Below are positions 1 to 8,785 of a stretch of 64,000 bases of DNA, in pieces (position 1 is the first letter of the stretch; the number at the start of each line of letters is the position of its first letter). The notes below the pieces were generated by a model. It was not told the DNA's origin. It made no database searches and saw only the letters and a list, made by a program, of their open reading frames with translations. Both the position numbers and the translations under genes were made by a program. The stretch lies in NCBI RefSeq assembly GCF_016785945.1, contig NZ_JAEMEF010000006.1:62001-126000 (forward strand), read 5' to 3'. The DNA is from Olleya sediminilitoris. Lineage in GTDB: Bacteria; Bacteroidota; Bacteroidia; Flavobacteriales; Flavobacteriaceae.

Positions 1-347
1 ATGCTTCTCCATCATTACTATACCAATATATATCAACACCTTCTGGATTATCTGAATGGTTTGCAGATAATGTAAACTCTCGTGGAGAATTATTCAAATT
101 TATTTGGGACGGTTCTGAAGAGCAGGCTAAATTAATTACAAAAAAATCAGGAGAACGTATTAAATTTAAGTGGTTGGTAGATGAAGATGATTCATATTAC
201 TTTGAAATAAAAATTCAAGTAGACGAAATAACTAAAGATGTTTCAATTATTATTACTGATTTTGCAGAGGAAGATGAGGTAGAAGAAGCAAAAATGCTTT
301 GGACCAATCAAATCTCAGACTTAAAACAAGTCATAGGTTCTGCTTAA
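1..347 (+). CDS. START-like (SRPBCC/Aha1-type) domain protein, 3' part
   Basis: The window opens inside this gene. Reading codons from base 3 gives 114 residues ending at TAA 345-347. The visible part contains LSEWFADNVNS and an acidic C-terminal stretch (EEDEVEEAKMLWTNQISDLK) typical of the short flavobacterial START-like proteins of about 127 residues, so only about a dozen residues are missing. The fold is an alpha/beta hydrophobic-cavity domain; the ligand is unknown. A hairpin with a T-run at 373-399 probably ends its transcript. Confidence 0.75.
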   Translation, partial: ASPSLLYQYISTPSGLSEWFADNVNSRGELFKFIWDGSEEQAKLITKKSGERIKFKWLVDEDDSYYFEIKIQVDEITKDVSIIITDFAEEDEVEEAKMLWTNQISDLKQVIGSA

Positions 348-365
348 AAATACATTCAATTAAAG

Positions 366-373
366 TATATTTG
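366..373 (+). promoter_or_regulatory. Bacteroidota -7 box TATATTTG
   Basis: TATATTTG fits the TAnnTTTG -7 consensus of the Bacteroidota primary sigma factor. It lies 27 bases before the ATG at 400. No clear -33 TTG is visible. A start about seven bases downstream would give a leader of only about 20 bases. Confidence 0.45.
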
Positions 374-399
374 TCCCATTGAAAAATGGGACTTTTTTT
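373..399 (+). terminator. Rho-independent terminator directly before a start codon
   Basis: GTCCCATT (373-380), loop GAAA, AATGGGAC (385-392), then seven T (393-399). The stem is a perfect 8 bp. The T-run abuts the ATG at 400, so terminator, promoter and start codon share about 37 bases. Confidence 0.7.
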
Positions 400-1242
400 A
401 TGATAAATTTTAACGGAACACTTCAAGATAATAACGTAGTAATATCTAATACAAATCGTGGTTACTCTTATGGTGATGGACTTTTTGAAACCATCAAAGC
501 TGTACATGGTAAGCTATTGTTTTTTGAAGATCATTATTTTAGACTAATGGCTTCAATGCGTATTTTACGTATGAAAATACCAATGAGTTTTACAATGGAA
601 TTTTTTGAAGAAGAAATAAAAAACACCCTTGAAGCTAATGGTTTACTTAGTAAATCTGCAAGAGTTAAAATTCAAATCGATAGATTAGAAGGTGGTTTAT
701 ACTTACCAAAATCTGATGGTGTAAACTATATTATAGATGTTAACGCTTTAGACGAAGATTTTTACTTGCTAAATGATAATAAATATGAAGTCGATTTATA
801 TAAAGATCATTACTTGTCACCAAGTTTGTTGTCTACTTTAAAGTCTAGTAATAAGGCTATTAATGTCATAGGTAGTATTTATGCTAAAGAAAACAGACTA
901 GATAACTGTTTGCTGATTAACACTAATAAAAGTGTTGTAGAGGCTTTAAATGGAAACCTGTTTTTGGTCAAAGGACAGACCATAAAAACGCCACCATTAT
1001 CTGATGGTTGTTTAAAAGGAATTTTAAGACAACAATTATTAGAAATTATCAAACTAATACCAGAATATACTTTAGAAGAAGCTTCAATATCTCCTTTTGA
1101 GTTACAAAAGGCAGATGAACTGTTTACAACTAACGTTATTAAAGGAATACAGCCAATTACTAAATACCGTAAAAAAATCTTTACAAACGAAGTTGCTAAA
1201 ATGCTACTACAAAAGTTAAATGTAAAAGTTAGATTAGGTTAG
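400..1242 (+). CDS. Class IV PLP aminotransferase / aminodeoxychorismate-lyase-like
   Basis: 280 residues of fold type IV, the family of branched-chain aminotransferases and 4-amino-4-deoxychorismate lyase (PabC). The N-terminal RGYSYGDGLFETI (about 20-32) is the family signature, and Lys148 in STLKSSNKAIN is the likely Schiff-base lysine. The C-terminal ELFTTNVIKGIQPI contributes to the PLP phosphate region. A TTG at 379 would add seven residues but lies in the terminator hairpin, so ATG 400 is chosen. Size and signature favour a PabC-like lyase making p-aminobenzoate for folate, but substrate cannot be fixed from sequence. Its stop overlaps the stop of the convergent yqgE-type gene by four bases. 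Confidence 0.85.
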   Translation: MINFNGTLQDNNVVISNTNRGYSYGDGLFETIKAVHGKLLFFEDHYFRLMASMRILRMKIPMSFTMEFFEEEIKNTLEANGLLSKSARVKIQIDRLEGGLYLPKSDGVNYIIDVNALDEDFYLLNDNKYEVDLYKDHYLSPSLLSTLKSSNKAINVIGSIYAKENRLDNCLLINTNKSVVEALNGNLFLVKGQTIKTPPLSDGCLKGILRQQLLEIIKLIPEYTLEEASISPFELQKADELFTTNVIKGIQPITKYRKKIFTNEVAKMLLQKLNVKVRLG

Positions 1243-1799
1243 TTGTAACTTGGGTTTTCTGGAGCATTAGACCAAATAGAATAATCTTCACCAAGTTCAA
1301 TCATTTTTTCTTTCCAAAAGGTTTCATAGCTTTTTTCAATGATATCCTTTTTGTAAGTATTTTTGGTAACAACCCATGCATTAGATTTTAATTCGGTCTC
1401 AAGTTGGTTACTATCCCAACCAGAGTATCCTAAAAAGAATTTAATGTCATTTGCTGTAATTTGATTATTTGCAATTAAATCTGCAACAATATTAAAATCT
1501 CCTCCCCAAAATATACCTAAAGATATTTCCACACTATTTGGTATTAGGTCAGGACGTTTGTGTATAAAGTAAAGATTGTCTTGTTCAACAGGTCCACCAT
1601 TATAGACATCAAAAGAGGCATCTATTTGTGGTATCAAGTCGCTTATCGAGTAATTTAAAGGCTTATTTAAAATAAAACCAATAGCGCCTTCTTTATTATA
1701 ATCTGTTAGAAGTACTATTGATCTATTAAATGATATATCTCCAATAATTGAAGGTTCAGCAATTAATAAGTCACCCTTTTTTGGTTTGGTTGTAGTCAT
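1239..1799 (-). CDS. YqgE/AlgH family protein
   Basis: 186 residues of the YqgE/AlgH (DUF179) family. It starts with KGDLLIAEPSI, and GGPVEQDNLYFIH and FLGYSGWDSNQLETEL are the conserved family blocks. No signal peptide, so cytoplasmic. Biochemical function is unknown; the AlgH name comes from alginate genetics in Pseudomonas. It is monocistronic between the convergent aminotransferase and the HU gene. Confidence 0.9.
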   Translation of the reverse strand: MTTTKPKKGDLLIAEPSIIGDISFNRSIVLLTDYNKEGAIGFILNKPLNYSISDLIPQIDASFDVYNGGPVEQDNLYFIHKRPDLIPNSVEISLGIFWGGDFNIVADLIANNQITANDIKFFLGYSGWDSNQLETELKSNAWVVTKNTYKKDIIEKSYETFWKEKMIELGEDYSIWSNAPENPSYN

Positions 1800-1873
1800 T
1801 GTAAAAGGATTAGGTTATTTAAATGTAGTATTTTTTTTGTTAAAAAACAATTATTATCAATTATATCAAATAA

Positions 1874-1901
1874 AAAAAGCCTTCATATTGAAGGCTTTTT
1901 T
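1874..1901 (-). terminator. Terminator of the HU gene
   Basis: AAAAAGCCTTCA, loop TAT, TGAAGGCTTTTTT. A strong symmetric hairpin 22 bases past the HU stop, with the T-run on the minus strand; it could also act on the plus strand. Confidence 0.85.
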
Positions 1902-1922
1902 GAAAATATTTTAAGCAAAGGT

Positions 1923-2195
1923 TTAGTTTACAGCGTTTGCTAAATCAGAACCAGCTTTAAACTTAACTACGTTTTTAGCTTTTATTTTGATAGTTTTTCC
2001 AGTCTGAGGATTTCTTCCGTCTCTAGCAGCTCTTTTAGATACTGACCAAGAACCAAATCCTACTAATGAAACTCTATTACCCTTTTGTAAAGATCCTTCA
2101 ATTTCGATTAACGCACATTCTAAAGCTTTCTTTGCAGCTGCTTTAGTAATTCCTGCGTGTTCTGCCATAGCATCGATTAAATCTGTTTTGTTCAT
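1923..2195 (-). CDS. HU family DNA-binding protein
   Basis: 90 residues, the normal length of HU. It begins MNKTDLIDAMAEHAGITK, and the beta-arm region GRNPQTGKTIKIKAKNVVKFKAG carries the NPxTG DNA-intercalating tip. HU dimers bend and compact DNA in the nucleoid. It is a single-gene unit with its own promoter (2255-2284) and terminator (1874-1901), as expected for an abundant protein. Confidence 0.97.
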   Translation of the reverse strand: MNKTDLIDAMAEHAGITKAAAKKALECALIEIEGSLQKGNRVSLVGFGSWSVSKRAARDGRNPQTGKTIKIKAKNVVKFKAGSDLANAVN

Positions 2196-2254
2196 AATTT
2201 TAATTTTAATTATTAATAAATAGTTGATTAAACACTTTTTTGTTAAATCCTTTA

Positions 2255-2284
2255 CAAATTTATACGGATTATGCTACTATGCAA
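2255..2284 (-). promoter_or_regulatory. HU promoter (-33 TTG, -7 TAAATTTG)
   Basis: On the minus strand TTG (2284-2282), 19 bases, then TAAATTTG (2262-2255). Both elements and the spacing match the Bacteroidota consensus TTG-N17-23-TAnnTTTG. Confidence 0.7.
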
Positions 2285-2388
2285 GTAATAGCAAGGGAAA
2301 AGCATGTATTTGTTAATAACTTTAGTCATTTGTTAATAAACAAGGTGTGTTTTTGTTAATTTATTGTAACATCAATGGTGATAAGGGT

Positions 2389-3339
2389 TTACAGCATTTT
2401 TGCTTGCTGGTCAAATTGGTAACCATTTAAAAGTGATTTGATATCCATGTTACGTTTTCCTGGTAATTTAATATCTAATATATTTATAAAACCCTCTTTT
2501 ACAGCAACCTTAAGTGTGGACTTGTCACTTATAATTGTCCCAATATTAAGATTGTGTGATTCTATTTGTTTTTCGGCTTTATAAATTTTAATATCCAATT
2601 GGTCGTCGTTGTTATGTAATTTACACCAAGCTGCAGGATATGGGCTTAATCCACGTATCTTATTATATATATTGTCTATAGTATCTGTAAAATCTATTTT
2701 ACAATTGTCTTTATTTAGTTTGTACGCAGTTTTACTTATTGCATCTTCTGGTTGTGGTGTGGTTTTGACCTCTCCAGTTTCAATTAATTTAATAGTTTCA
2801 ATCACAAGACTACTACCAATATGCATTAATTTGTCATGAAGGCTTCCTGCGTTTTCATTTGGATTAATATCTAACTCCTGTTGTAAAATCATTTCACCAG
2901 TATCAATTTTTTCATCAATAAAAAAAGTAGATACGCCTGTTTTTGTTTCACCATTAATAATAGCCCAATTAATTGGCGCTGCACCACGATAATTAGGTAA
3001 TAAAGAGGCATGAAGATTAAAAGTTCCATGTTTAGGCATTGCCCATACAACTTTTGGTAACATTCTAAAGGCTACAATAATTTGTAAATCGGCCTTTAAA
3101 GCTTTTAACTGTTCTAAAAAAGCTTCACTTTTAAGATTTGTAGGTTGTAAAATAGTTAGACCCTTTGATTTTGCAAATACTTTTACAGCAGATTCGTTTA
3201 GTTTACGTCCTCGTCCAGCAGGTCTGTCTGGTGCAGTAATCACTCCAACGACATTATAGTTATGTTCTAAAATGGTTTTTAAAGTGGTCACCGCAAAATC
3301 TGGTGTTCCCATAAAAACAATTTTTAAGTCCTTTTTCAT
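2389..3339 (-). CDS. fmt: Methionyl-tRNA formyltransferase
   Basis: 316 residues. Transfers a formyl group from 10-formyl-THF to initiator Met-tRNA. The Rossmann start IVFMGTPDFAV, the catalytic core FNLHASLLPNYRGAAPINW (Asn and His of the NxH motif), and the downstream D of IDTGEMI are all present. The C-terminal domain with GLSPYPAAW binds tRNA. It overlaps the recQ stop by four bases and is cotranscribed with recQ. Confidence 0.97.
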   Translation of the reverse strand: MKKDLKIVFMGTPDFAVTTLKTILEHNYNVVGVITAPDRPAGRGRKLNESAVKVFAKSKGLTILQPTNLKSEAFLEQLKALKADLQIIVAFRMLPKVVWAMPKHGTFNLHASLLPNYRGAAPINWAIINGETKTGVSTFFIDEKIDTGEMILQQELDINPNENAGSLHDKLMHIGSSLVIETIKLIETGEVKTTPQPEDAISKTAYKLNKDNCKIDFTDTIDNIYNKIRGLSPYPAAWCKLHNNDDQLDIKIYKAEKQIESHNLNIGTIISDKSTLKVAVKEGFINILDIKLPGKRNMDIKSLLNGYQFDQQAKML

Positions 3340-5237
3340 AAATGTTTTAATTTGTAACTATTAGTTTTTGTAATTTCAATAGTATTGTCTTCCAATAATA
3401 TTTTTATTGTAGCATTAATTTGTGCTTCTGTAAAGGGTAAAGCAGTAAATAAAGCTTTTGATGTTTTTGCACCAAATTCTAAATTAGTAATTATACCATG
3501 TTTTACTGTTTTAATGTTTGTTTTTGGTTTTGCTTTCGCGGAAATACAAACACTACAAATTCCGCATTTGTCAACGTCTTTTTCACCAAAATAGGTTAAT
3601 AATTGAATGCTTTTGCAAATTTGGTCATTATTAACGTAATCTAAAACAGCTTTTACTTGTTTTTGTTTTAGTAAGTTTTGTTGTTTAATAATGGTAGCAA
3701 CACGGTTTATTGTTTTTTCGTCTTCACGAGGTTCAATAAAAGTGATTTGAGCATCAGTTTTATTAATGTTTAAGGTTATAATTTGATCTTTTTCTAACTG
3801 TGTCAAAACCGAAATTAGTTTTTGTTCTTGCACATTAGCTTTTTCGGCAATTAGGCTACTATTTATTTTGGTGCTATGTTCAAAAATTCCACCATAGGTT
3901 CTTAAAATAGATTTAGTAATAATTTCAAAACTTTTATGTGTTTCTAAATATCTAAATAACGTATTGCTTGACACTGTAAACTGTACTTCAATACGTTTAT
4001 TAAACTGTTTGCTTAAAGTTATAATACTTGTATTATTAAGTATGTTTAGTGTGTTGTAAGTCGTTACAGTGTTAAACTTATAGGTTTTACAAAAGTCATT
4101 AAAATTAAAATCAAAAGTTTGATAGGTCCCTTCACCATATGAGATTTGAAAATAACTACACAATTTACGGTATACCAATTTAGTGAAGTCCACAGTTGGT
4201 AATACATTTAAAAACTGTTTGTTTAATGCGTTATCATCATTTTTGTTTTTAAGTATAACAGCATAAGCCTTAGTCTCATCACGACCTGCACGTCCAGCTT
4301 CTTGAAAATAGCTTTCAATACTATCCGGAAGGTTAATGTGTATAACGGTTTTAACATCAGACTTGTCAATACCCATTCCAAAAGCATTTGTAGCAACCAT
4401 AACTTGTTTTTTACCTAAAAGCCAATCATTTAAATGTTGATCTTTTAGCGTGTTATTTAAGCCTCCATGATAATAAGTGCTAGTGATGTTTTTTTGTTCT
4501 AAATATTGAGTGATTTCAAGAGACAAGCGTCTGTTTCTAACATAAATTATGGATGGTTGTTTGTTTTTATTTAATATGGCTTCAAGTCTAAAGTATTTGT
4601 CTTCTTCTTCAAAAACCATATAAGCTATGTTTGGTCTGTAAAAAGATTGCTTAAATACTTTAGGGCTAATAAAATCTAATTCGGTTTTAATATCCTCGAT
4701 AACTTCGGGAGTAGCACTTGCTGTTAAAGCAATAACATTAACCGTAGGATGTAACTGACGTAAAATAGTTATGTTTTTGTAAGCAGGTCTAAAGTCATTT
4801 CCCCATTGACTAATACAATGGGCTTCATCTACAGCAATAAGGTTAACATTCATTTGTCTTATACGATCTTGAACTAATTCTTGTTGCAAGCGTTCTGGAG
4901 ACAAATACAAAAACTTATAATTACCATAAATACAATTATCCAATAGAGTGTCTATATCTTTGCTGGATATTCCGCTAGTTAAAGCAATTGCTTTAACGCC
5001 TTTTTTTTGTAGCGCTTTAACCTGATCTTTCATTAAAGCCACTAAAGGCGAAATAACAATACATATTCCTTCTTTAGCTAAAGCAGGAACTTGGAAACAC
5101 ACACTTTTTCCTCCACCAGTTGGTAGTAAGGCAAAAGTGTCTTCATTAGCAATAACAGCATTAATAATATCTTCTTGAAGTGGTCTAAAGGCTGTAAATT
5201 TCCAATAACGTTCTAATATGTTAATTGGATGTTTCAT
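3336..5237 (-). CDS. recQ: ATP-dependent DNA helicase RecQ
   Basis: 633 residues, SF2 3'-5' helicase for recombination repair. Walker A LPTGGGKSVCFQ, DEAH box with aromatic loop VDEAHCISQWG, and motif VI QEAGRAGRDE are intact. The RQC domain has the zinc ligands in ICKSIQLL and KCGICSVC. I see no clear HRDC domain at the C-terminus, unlike the E. coli enzyme. It starts right after the stop of the upstream ATPase gene (5238), forming an ATPase-recQ-fmt operon. One copy of the GCTTTCGCGGAA signature lies at 3532-3543 and encodes part of SAKAK. Confidence 0.96.
   Translation of the reverse strand: MKHPINILERYWKFTAFRPLQEDIINAVIANEDTFALLPTGGGKSVCFQVPALAKEGICIVISPLVALMKDQVKALQKKGVKAIALTSGISSKDIDTLLDNCIYGNYKFLYLSPERLQQELVQDRIRQMNVNLIAVDEAHCISQWGNDFRPAYKNITILRQLHPTVNVIALTASATPEVIEDIKTELDFISPKVFKQSFYRPNIAYMVFEEEDKYFRLEAILNKNKQPSIIYVRNRRLSLEITQYLEQKNITSTYYHGGLNNTLKDQHLNDWLLGKKQVMVATNAFGMGIDKSDVKTVIHINLPDSIESYFQEAGRAGRDETKAYAVILKNKNDDNALNKQFLNVLPTVDFTKLVYRKLCSYFQISYGEGTYQTFDFNFNDFCKTYKFNTVTTYNTLNILNNTSIITLSKQFNKRIEVQFTVSSNTLFRYLETHKSFEIITKSILRTYGGIFEHSTKINSSLIAEKANVQEQKLISVLTQLEKDQIITLNINKTDAQITFIEPREDEKTINRVATIIKQQNLLKQKQVKAVLDYVNNDQICKSIQLLTYFGEKDVDKCGICSVCISAKAKPKTNIKTVKHGIITNLEFGAKTSKALFTALPFTEAQINATIKILLEDNTIEITKTNSYKLKHL
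3532..3543 (+). repeat. GCTTTCGCGGAA signature copy 1
   Basis: Exact copy, followed by A. It is in recQ on the opposite strand and is read as Ser-Ala-Lys-Ala. Confidence 0.7.
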
Positions 5238-5780
5238 TTACAAAGCTTTAACGACATCTAAAATATGTTGCGCTCTAGTTTCGATACTTCCAAAAGGCAC
5301 ATCTTGCAGATTGTAATCGTATTTTTGATACGTTTCTAATAGATTTTGGTGTATTATTTTGGCTTGTTCAAAACTTTCGTAACGTACAGCGTCACTTTTA
5401 TATATTTCTTGCCAAGGTGCTAAAATAAAAACATAATCATAAGTGTTTTCTTGACATGACTTTACAAAGTTTTCTGGATAGTCTTCTTTTGCATATTCCA
5501 TGTATGCCACAACGTCAGGTATACCTCTATCTAAAAACACAAACTCATTAGTGCTATTTGTAGCATCAATATATTGTTGCTCGCGACCTTTAAGTAACAA
5601 CTCGCTAAATAATAAAGGCTGAGTTAAAAACATTTGATCAATGCCTTTTTCTCTAGCTTCCAGCGTTACTTGACGTGAAATCTCTTCGTAACATGTGTAA
5701 CCACGTTTGTTTAACTCGTTAATAATTGCCGATTTTCCTGTACTTGGGCCTCCTGTAATGACTATCTTTTTTGCTTTCAA
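5238..5780 (-). CDS. AAA-type ATP-binding protein (AAA_28, Ttd14/NadR-like)
   Basis: 180 residues. Walker A is VITGGPSTGKSAIIN at the N-terminus, and FVFLDRGIPDVVAYM holds the aspartate of a Walker-B-like strand. The family includes small P-loop kinases and the NadR kinase domain; the substrate is unknown. The start lies 90 bases from the divergent DUF493 gene, and it leads the recQ-fmt unit. Confidence 0.75.
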   Translation of the reverse strand: MKAKKIVITGGPSTGKSAIINELNKRGYTCYEEISRQVTLEAREKGIDQMFLTQPLLFSELLLKGREQQYIDATNSTNEFVFLDRGIPDVVAYMEYAKEDYPENFVKSCQENTYDYVFILAPWQEIYKSDAVRYESFEQAKIIHQNLLETYQKYDYNLQDVPFGSIETRAQHILDVVKAL

Positions 5781-5844
5781 TTGAAAAAAATTTATTGGTA
5801 AAAATCCGAAATAAATTCATTAAAAAAAAATCTAAACAAAATGG

Positions 5845-5852
5845 TATATTTG
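5845..5852 (+). promoter_or_regulatory. -7 box TATATTTG before the DUF493 gene
   Basis: TATATTTG lies 18 bases before the ATG at 5870; it matches TAnnTTTG. No -33 TTG stands out in the A-rich upstream run. Confidence 0.55.
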
Positions 5853-5869
5853 TTGCTTATTAAATAGCT

Positions 5870-6163
5870 ATGAATAAGACACCAAATCCAGAAGAATTTT
5901 ACGCAAAATTAAAAGAACAATTACAAGATACTGCGCTTTGGCCAAATGAGTATTTGTATAAATTTATAGTGTTATCTGATTTACAGAAAATAGCAGAAGT
6001 AGAAGCTATTTTTGATAACATGGGAGCAGTTATTAAAACTAAAGAATCTAGTAATGGTAAATACACCAGTGTATCTATTAACGTTAGAATGAAAAATCCT
6101 GATCACGTTATTGAAAAGTACCTTGAAGTTACAGAAAAAGTAGAAGGCGTGATAAGTCTTTAA
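5870..6163 (+). CDS. DUF493 (YbeD-like) family protein
   Basis: 97 residues, a single ferredoxin-like domain of the DUF493/YbeD family (LWPNEYLYKFIV, then VSINVRMKNPDHVIEKY). These proteins resemble ACT/regulatory folds; YbeD sits near lipoate genes in E. coli, but no role can be inferred here. It heads a run of genes leading to murA. Confidence 0.85.
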   Translation: MNKTPNPEEFYAKLKEQLQDTALWPNEYLYKFIVLSDLQKIAEVEAIFDNMGAVIKTKESSNGKYTSVSINVRMKNPDHVIEKYLEVTEKVEGVISL

Positions 6164-6234
6164 TTTTTTTTTGTATTTTGCACAAGCATTATAAAAACTT
6201 CAATGCACACTTATAAATTCTACACTTTTTTATT

Positions 6235-6894
6235 TTGATAGACGACATAGAGTATAACACAGAGCGTGAACATTTAATTATTCCAGAATATGGTCGCCAT
6301 ATTCAAAAAATGATTAATCATGCCAAAGCACAAGACACTAAAGAAGAGCGCAACAAATTAGCAAAATCAATAATTGCAGTAATGGGTAACATGCAACCAC
6401 ATTTGCGTGATGTACCAGATTTCCAGCACAAACTTTGGGATCAATTATTTATCATGTCTAATTTTGAGTTAGATGCTGATTCGCCATATGGAGCACCTTC
6501 TAAAGAAGAATTATCAGAACGACCTCAACCTTTAAAATATCCTCAGAACTTTCCTAAATATCGTTTTTATGGTAATAATATAAAAACAATGATTGATGTT
6601 GCCAAAACATGGGAAGAAGGTGAAATGAAAGAGGCTTTGACATATACCATTGCCAATCACATGAAAAAGTGCTTTTTAAATTGGAACAAAGACACTGTTG
6701 AAGATAAAGTGATTTTTGACCACTTATTTGAACTATCAAATGGTGAAATTAATCTTAAAAACTCTGAAGAAGATTTGACTGATTCTTCTAGATTAATGAA
6801 AGCATCAAGCGGAAAAAAATACTCCAATAACAATAATAAAAAAGGAGGTCACAAAAAAAATAATAATCAAAACCGAAACCGAAAAAGATACTAA
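6235..6894 (+). CDS. DUF4290 domain-containing protein
   Basis: 219 residues. The start is TTG (6235), giving MIDDIEYNTEREHLIIPEYG; the next in-frame ATG (6310) would delete the conserved EYGRHIQKM block, so TTG is preferred. The body is helical and well conserved in Bacteroidota. The last 35 residues are a low-complexity Lys/Asn/Gly tail, possibly nucleic-acid binding. It ends 8 bases before murA and is probably cotranscribed. Function unknown. Confidence 0.8.
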   Translation: MIDDIEYNTEREHLIIPEYGRHIQKMINHAKAQDTKEERNKLAKSIIAVMGNMQPHLRDVPDFQHKLWDQLFIMSNFELDADSPYGAPSKEELSERPQPLKYPQNFPKYRFYGNNIKTMIDVAKTWEEGEMKEALTYTIANHMKKCFLNWNKDTVEDKVIFDHLFELSNGEINLKNSEEDLTDSSRLMKASSGKKYSNNNNKKGGHKKNNNQNRNRKRY

Positions 6895-6902
6895 TCACAT
6901 TT

Positions 6903-8219
6903 ATGGGAACATTTAAAATTGAAGGTGGTCACCAACTAAAAGGAAACATACAACCTCAAGGTGCCAAAAATGAAGCGTTACAAATATTATGTGCAGTTTT
7001 ATTAACTCCAGAAAAAGTAACCATAAATAACATACCTGATATTATTGATATTAATAAGCTAATATCACTTTTAAGTAACTTAGGGGTTAAGGTTGAAAAA
7101 TTATCAGAAAGTACATACTCTTTTCAAGCGGACGATTTAAATTTAGAATATTTAGAATCTGCTCAGTTTAAAAAAGAAGGTAGTTCTTTAAGAGGGTCTA
7201 TTATGATTGTTGGACCTTTATTAGCACGTTTTGGTAAAGGGTACATTCCAAAACCTGGAGGTGATAAAATTGGACGTCGTCGTTTGGATACTCACTTTGA
7301 GGGTTTTATAAATTTAGGAGCAAAGTTTAGATATAATCGTGAAGATTATTTTTATGGTGTAGAAGCCGATAAATTAATTGGTACAGATATGCTTTTAGAT
7401 GAAGCTTCTGTAACAGGAACAGCAAACATTGTAATGGCTGCTGTATTAGCAGAAGGTACAACAACTATATACAATGCAGCTTGTGAGCCTTATTTACAGC
7501 AACTATGTAAGATGCTGAATAGAATGGGAGCAAAAATTTCGGGTGTTGGATCTAATTTACTAACTATTGAAGGTGTTGATAGTTTAGGTGGAACAGAGCA
7601 TACTATGTTACCTGATATGATTGAAATTGGTAGTTGGATAGGTTTAGCTGCTATGACAAAATCAGAACTTACAATTAAAAATGTAAGTTGGGACGATTTA
7701 GGACAAATACCAGATGTGTTTAGAAAATTAGGTATTACTGTTGAGCGTAAAGGAGATGATATTTATATTCCTGCTCATAAAGATGGTTACCAAATACAAA
7801 ATTATATTGATGGTTCTATTTTAACTATTGCAGATGCACCTTGGCCAGGATTTACTCCTGACTTATTAAGTATTGTTTTGGTTGTAGCTACACAAGCAAA
7901 AGGTGAAGTTTTAGTGCATCAAAAAATGTTTGAGAGTCGTCTGTTTTTTGTGGATAAATTAATTGACATGGGAGCAAAAATTATACTTTGCGATCCACAC
8001 AGAGCCACAGTAATGGGACATGATTTTAAATCACAATTAAAGGCAACAACAATGGTATCTCCAGATATTAGAGCAGGTATATCGTTATTAATTGCTGCAT
8101 TATCTGCAAAAGGAACTTCTACAATACACAACATCGAGCAAATTGATAGAGGTTATCAAAAAATTGTAGAACGTTTACAAGCTATTGGAGCCAAAATAGA
8201 ACGTATAGAAGGAAATTAA
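6903..8219 (+). CDS. murA: UDP-N-acetylglucosamine 1-carboxyvinyltransferase
   Basis: 438 residues. Adds enolpyruvate from PEP to UDP-GlcNAc, the first committed step of peptidoglycan synthesis, in the cytoplasm. The conserved Lys22/Asn23 of GAKNEAL and the RRRLDTHFEG loop are present. The active-site loop reads KPGGDKIG: the usual Cys (115 in E. coli) is Asp121. Asp at this site is known in other bacteria to keep activity while making the enzyme insensitive to fosfomycin. A terminator follows at 8238-8270. Confidence 0.97.
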   Translation: MGTFKIEGGHQLKGNIQPQGAKNEALQILCAVLLTPEKVTINNIPDIIDINKLISLLSNLGVKVEKLSESTYSFQADDLNLEYLESAQFKKEGSSLRGSIMIVGPLLARFGKGYIPKPGGDKIGRRRLDTHFEGFINLGAKFRYNREDYFYGVEADKLIGTDMLLDEASVTGTANIVMAAVLAEGTTTIYNAACEPYLQQLCKMLNRMGAKISGVGSNLLTIEGVDSLGGTEHTMLPDMIEIGSWIGLAAMTKSELTIKNVSWDDLGQIPDVFRKLGITVERKGDDIYIPAHKDGYQIQNYIDGSILTIADAPWPGFTPDLLSIVLVVATQAKGEVLVHQKMFESRLFFVDKLIDMGAKIILCDPHRATVMGHDFKSQLKATTMVSPDIRAGISLLIAALSAKGTSTIHNIEQIDRGYQKIVERLQAIGAKIERIEGN

Positions 8220-8237
8220 AATTAAATAAAAAGACAT

Positions 8238-8270
8238 AAAAAAAGCTTCAGTTTTGCTGAAGCTTTTTTT
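8238..8270. terminator. Bidirectional terminator after murA
   Basis: AAAGCTTCAG, loop TTTTG, CTGAAGCTTTTTTT. It lies between the murA stop (8219) and the convergent SnoaL-like pseudogene (end 8285) and can serve both. Confidence 0.85.
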
Positions 8271-8284
8271 ATGCATTATTTTTT

Positions 8285-8650
8285 CTATTGATCCATGTTA
8301 TAAAAATACTGTTCGCTAGCAATTTTGCCATCTTTTACTTCATATACACAAACCTCTTCCATTTGTTGTCTTCCACCTTCTTTAAAGGTACAATCAAAGC
8401 TCATTTTTGCAGTAAAAAAGTTTCCTGCAACTATTGGTTCTCCAATCTCACTTGAATGAAGGTTTTCAACGTTCTCATACCATTGTTTACTTTTATTCCA
8501 AACGTTTTCTTTTCCAGAAACAATTTCTCCTGGCATTCCTGGCATTTCTCTGCTAACTACATTATCAGCGTAAAGTTCTGTAACGCAGTCTAAGTTTTAA
8601 CCTTCTCTGCACATATTAGCCCATTTTTGAGCAACTTCTTGTGTGTTCAT
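8285..8650 (-). pseudogene. SnoaL-like / NTF2-like protein interrupted by TAA
   Basis: From ATG 8650 the frame is open except for codon 18, which is TAA (8599-8597), between MCREG and NLDCVTELYADNVV. It then runs to the stop at 8285, 121 codons in all, which is the size of SnoaL-like polyketide-cyclase-fold proteins. One base change (for example from CAA or AAA) explains it. Internal ATG 8545 could start an 86-residue product lacking the first helix and strand, so a functional protein is unlikely. A sequencing error is the alternative. Confidence 0.75.
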
Positions 8651-8733
8651 AATATTTAGTTATTTGTTTTATTAAATATATTAAAATTTTGATTTACAAA
8701 GTGTTAGCTTAGTGTTATTCTGGTGTTAAACAA

Positions 8734-8766
8734 AAAAGTATCCATTAAAACTTAATGGATGCTTTT
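8734..8766 (-). terminator. Terminator of the SDR gene
   Basis: AGTATCCATTAA / TTAATGGATGCT with one mismatch, A-run at left (T-run on the minus strand), 20 bases past the SDR stop at 8786. Confidence 0.7.
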
Positions 8767-8785
8767 ATTTAAACTATATTTTATA

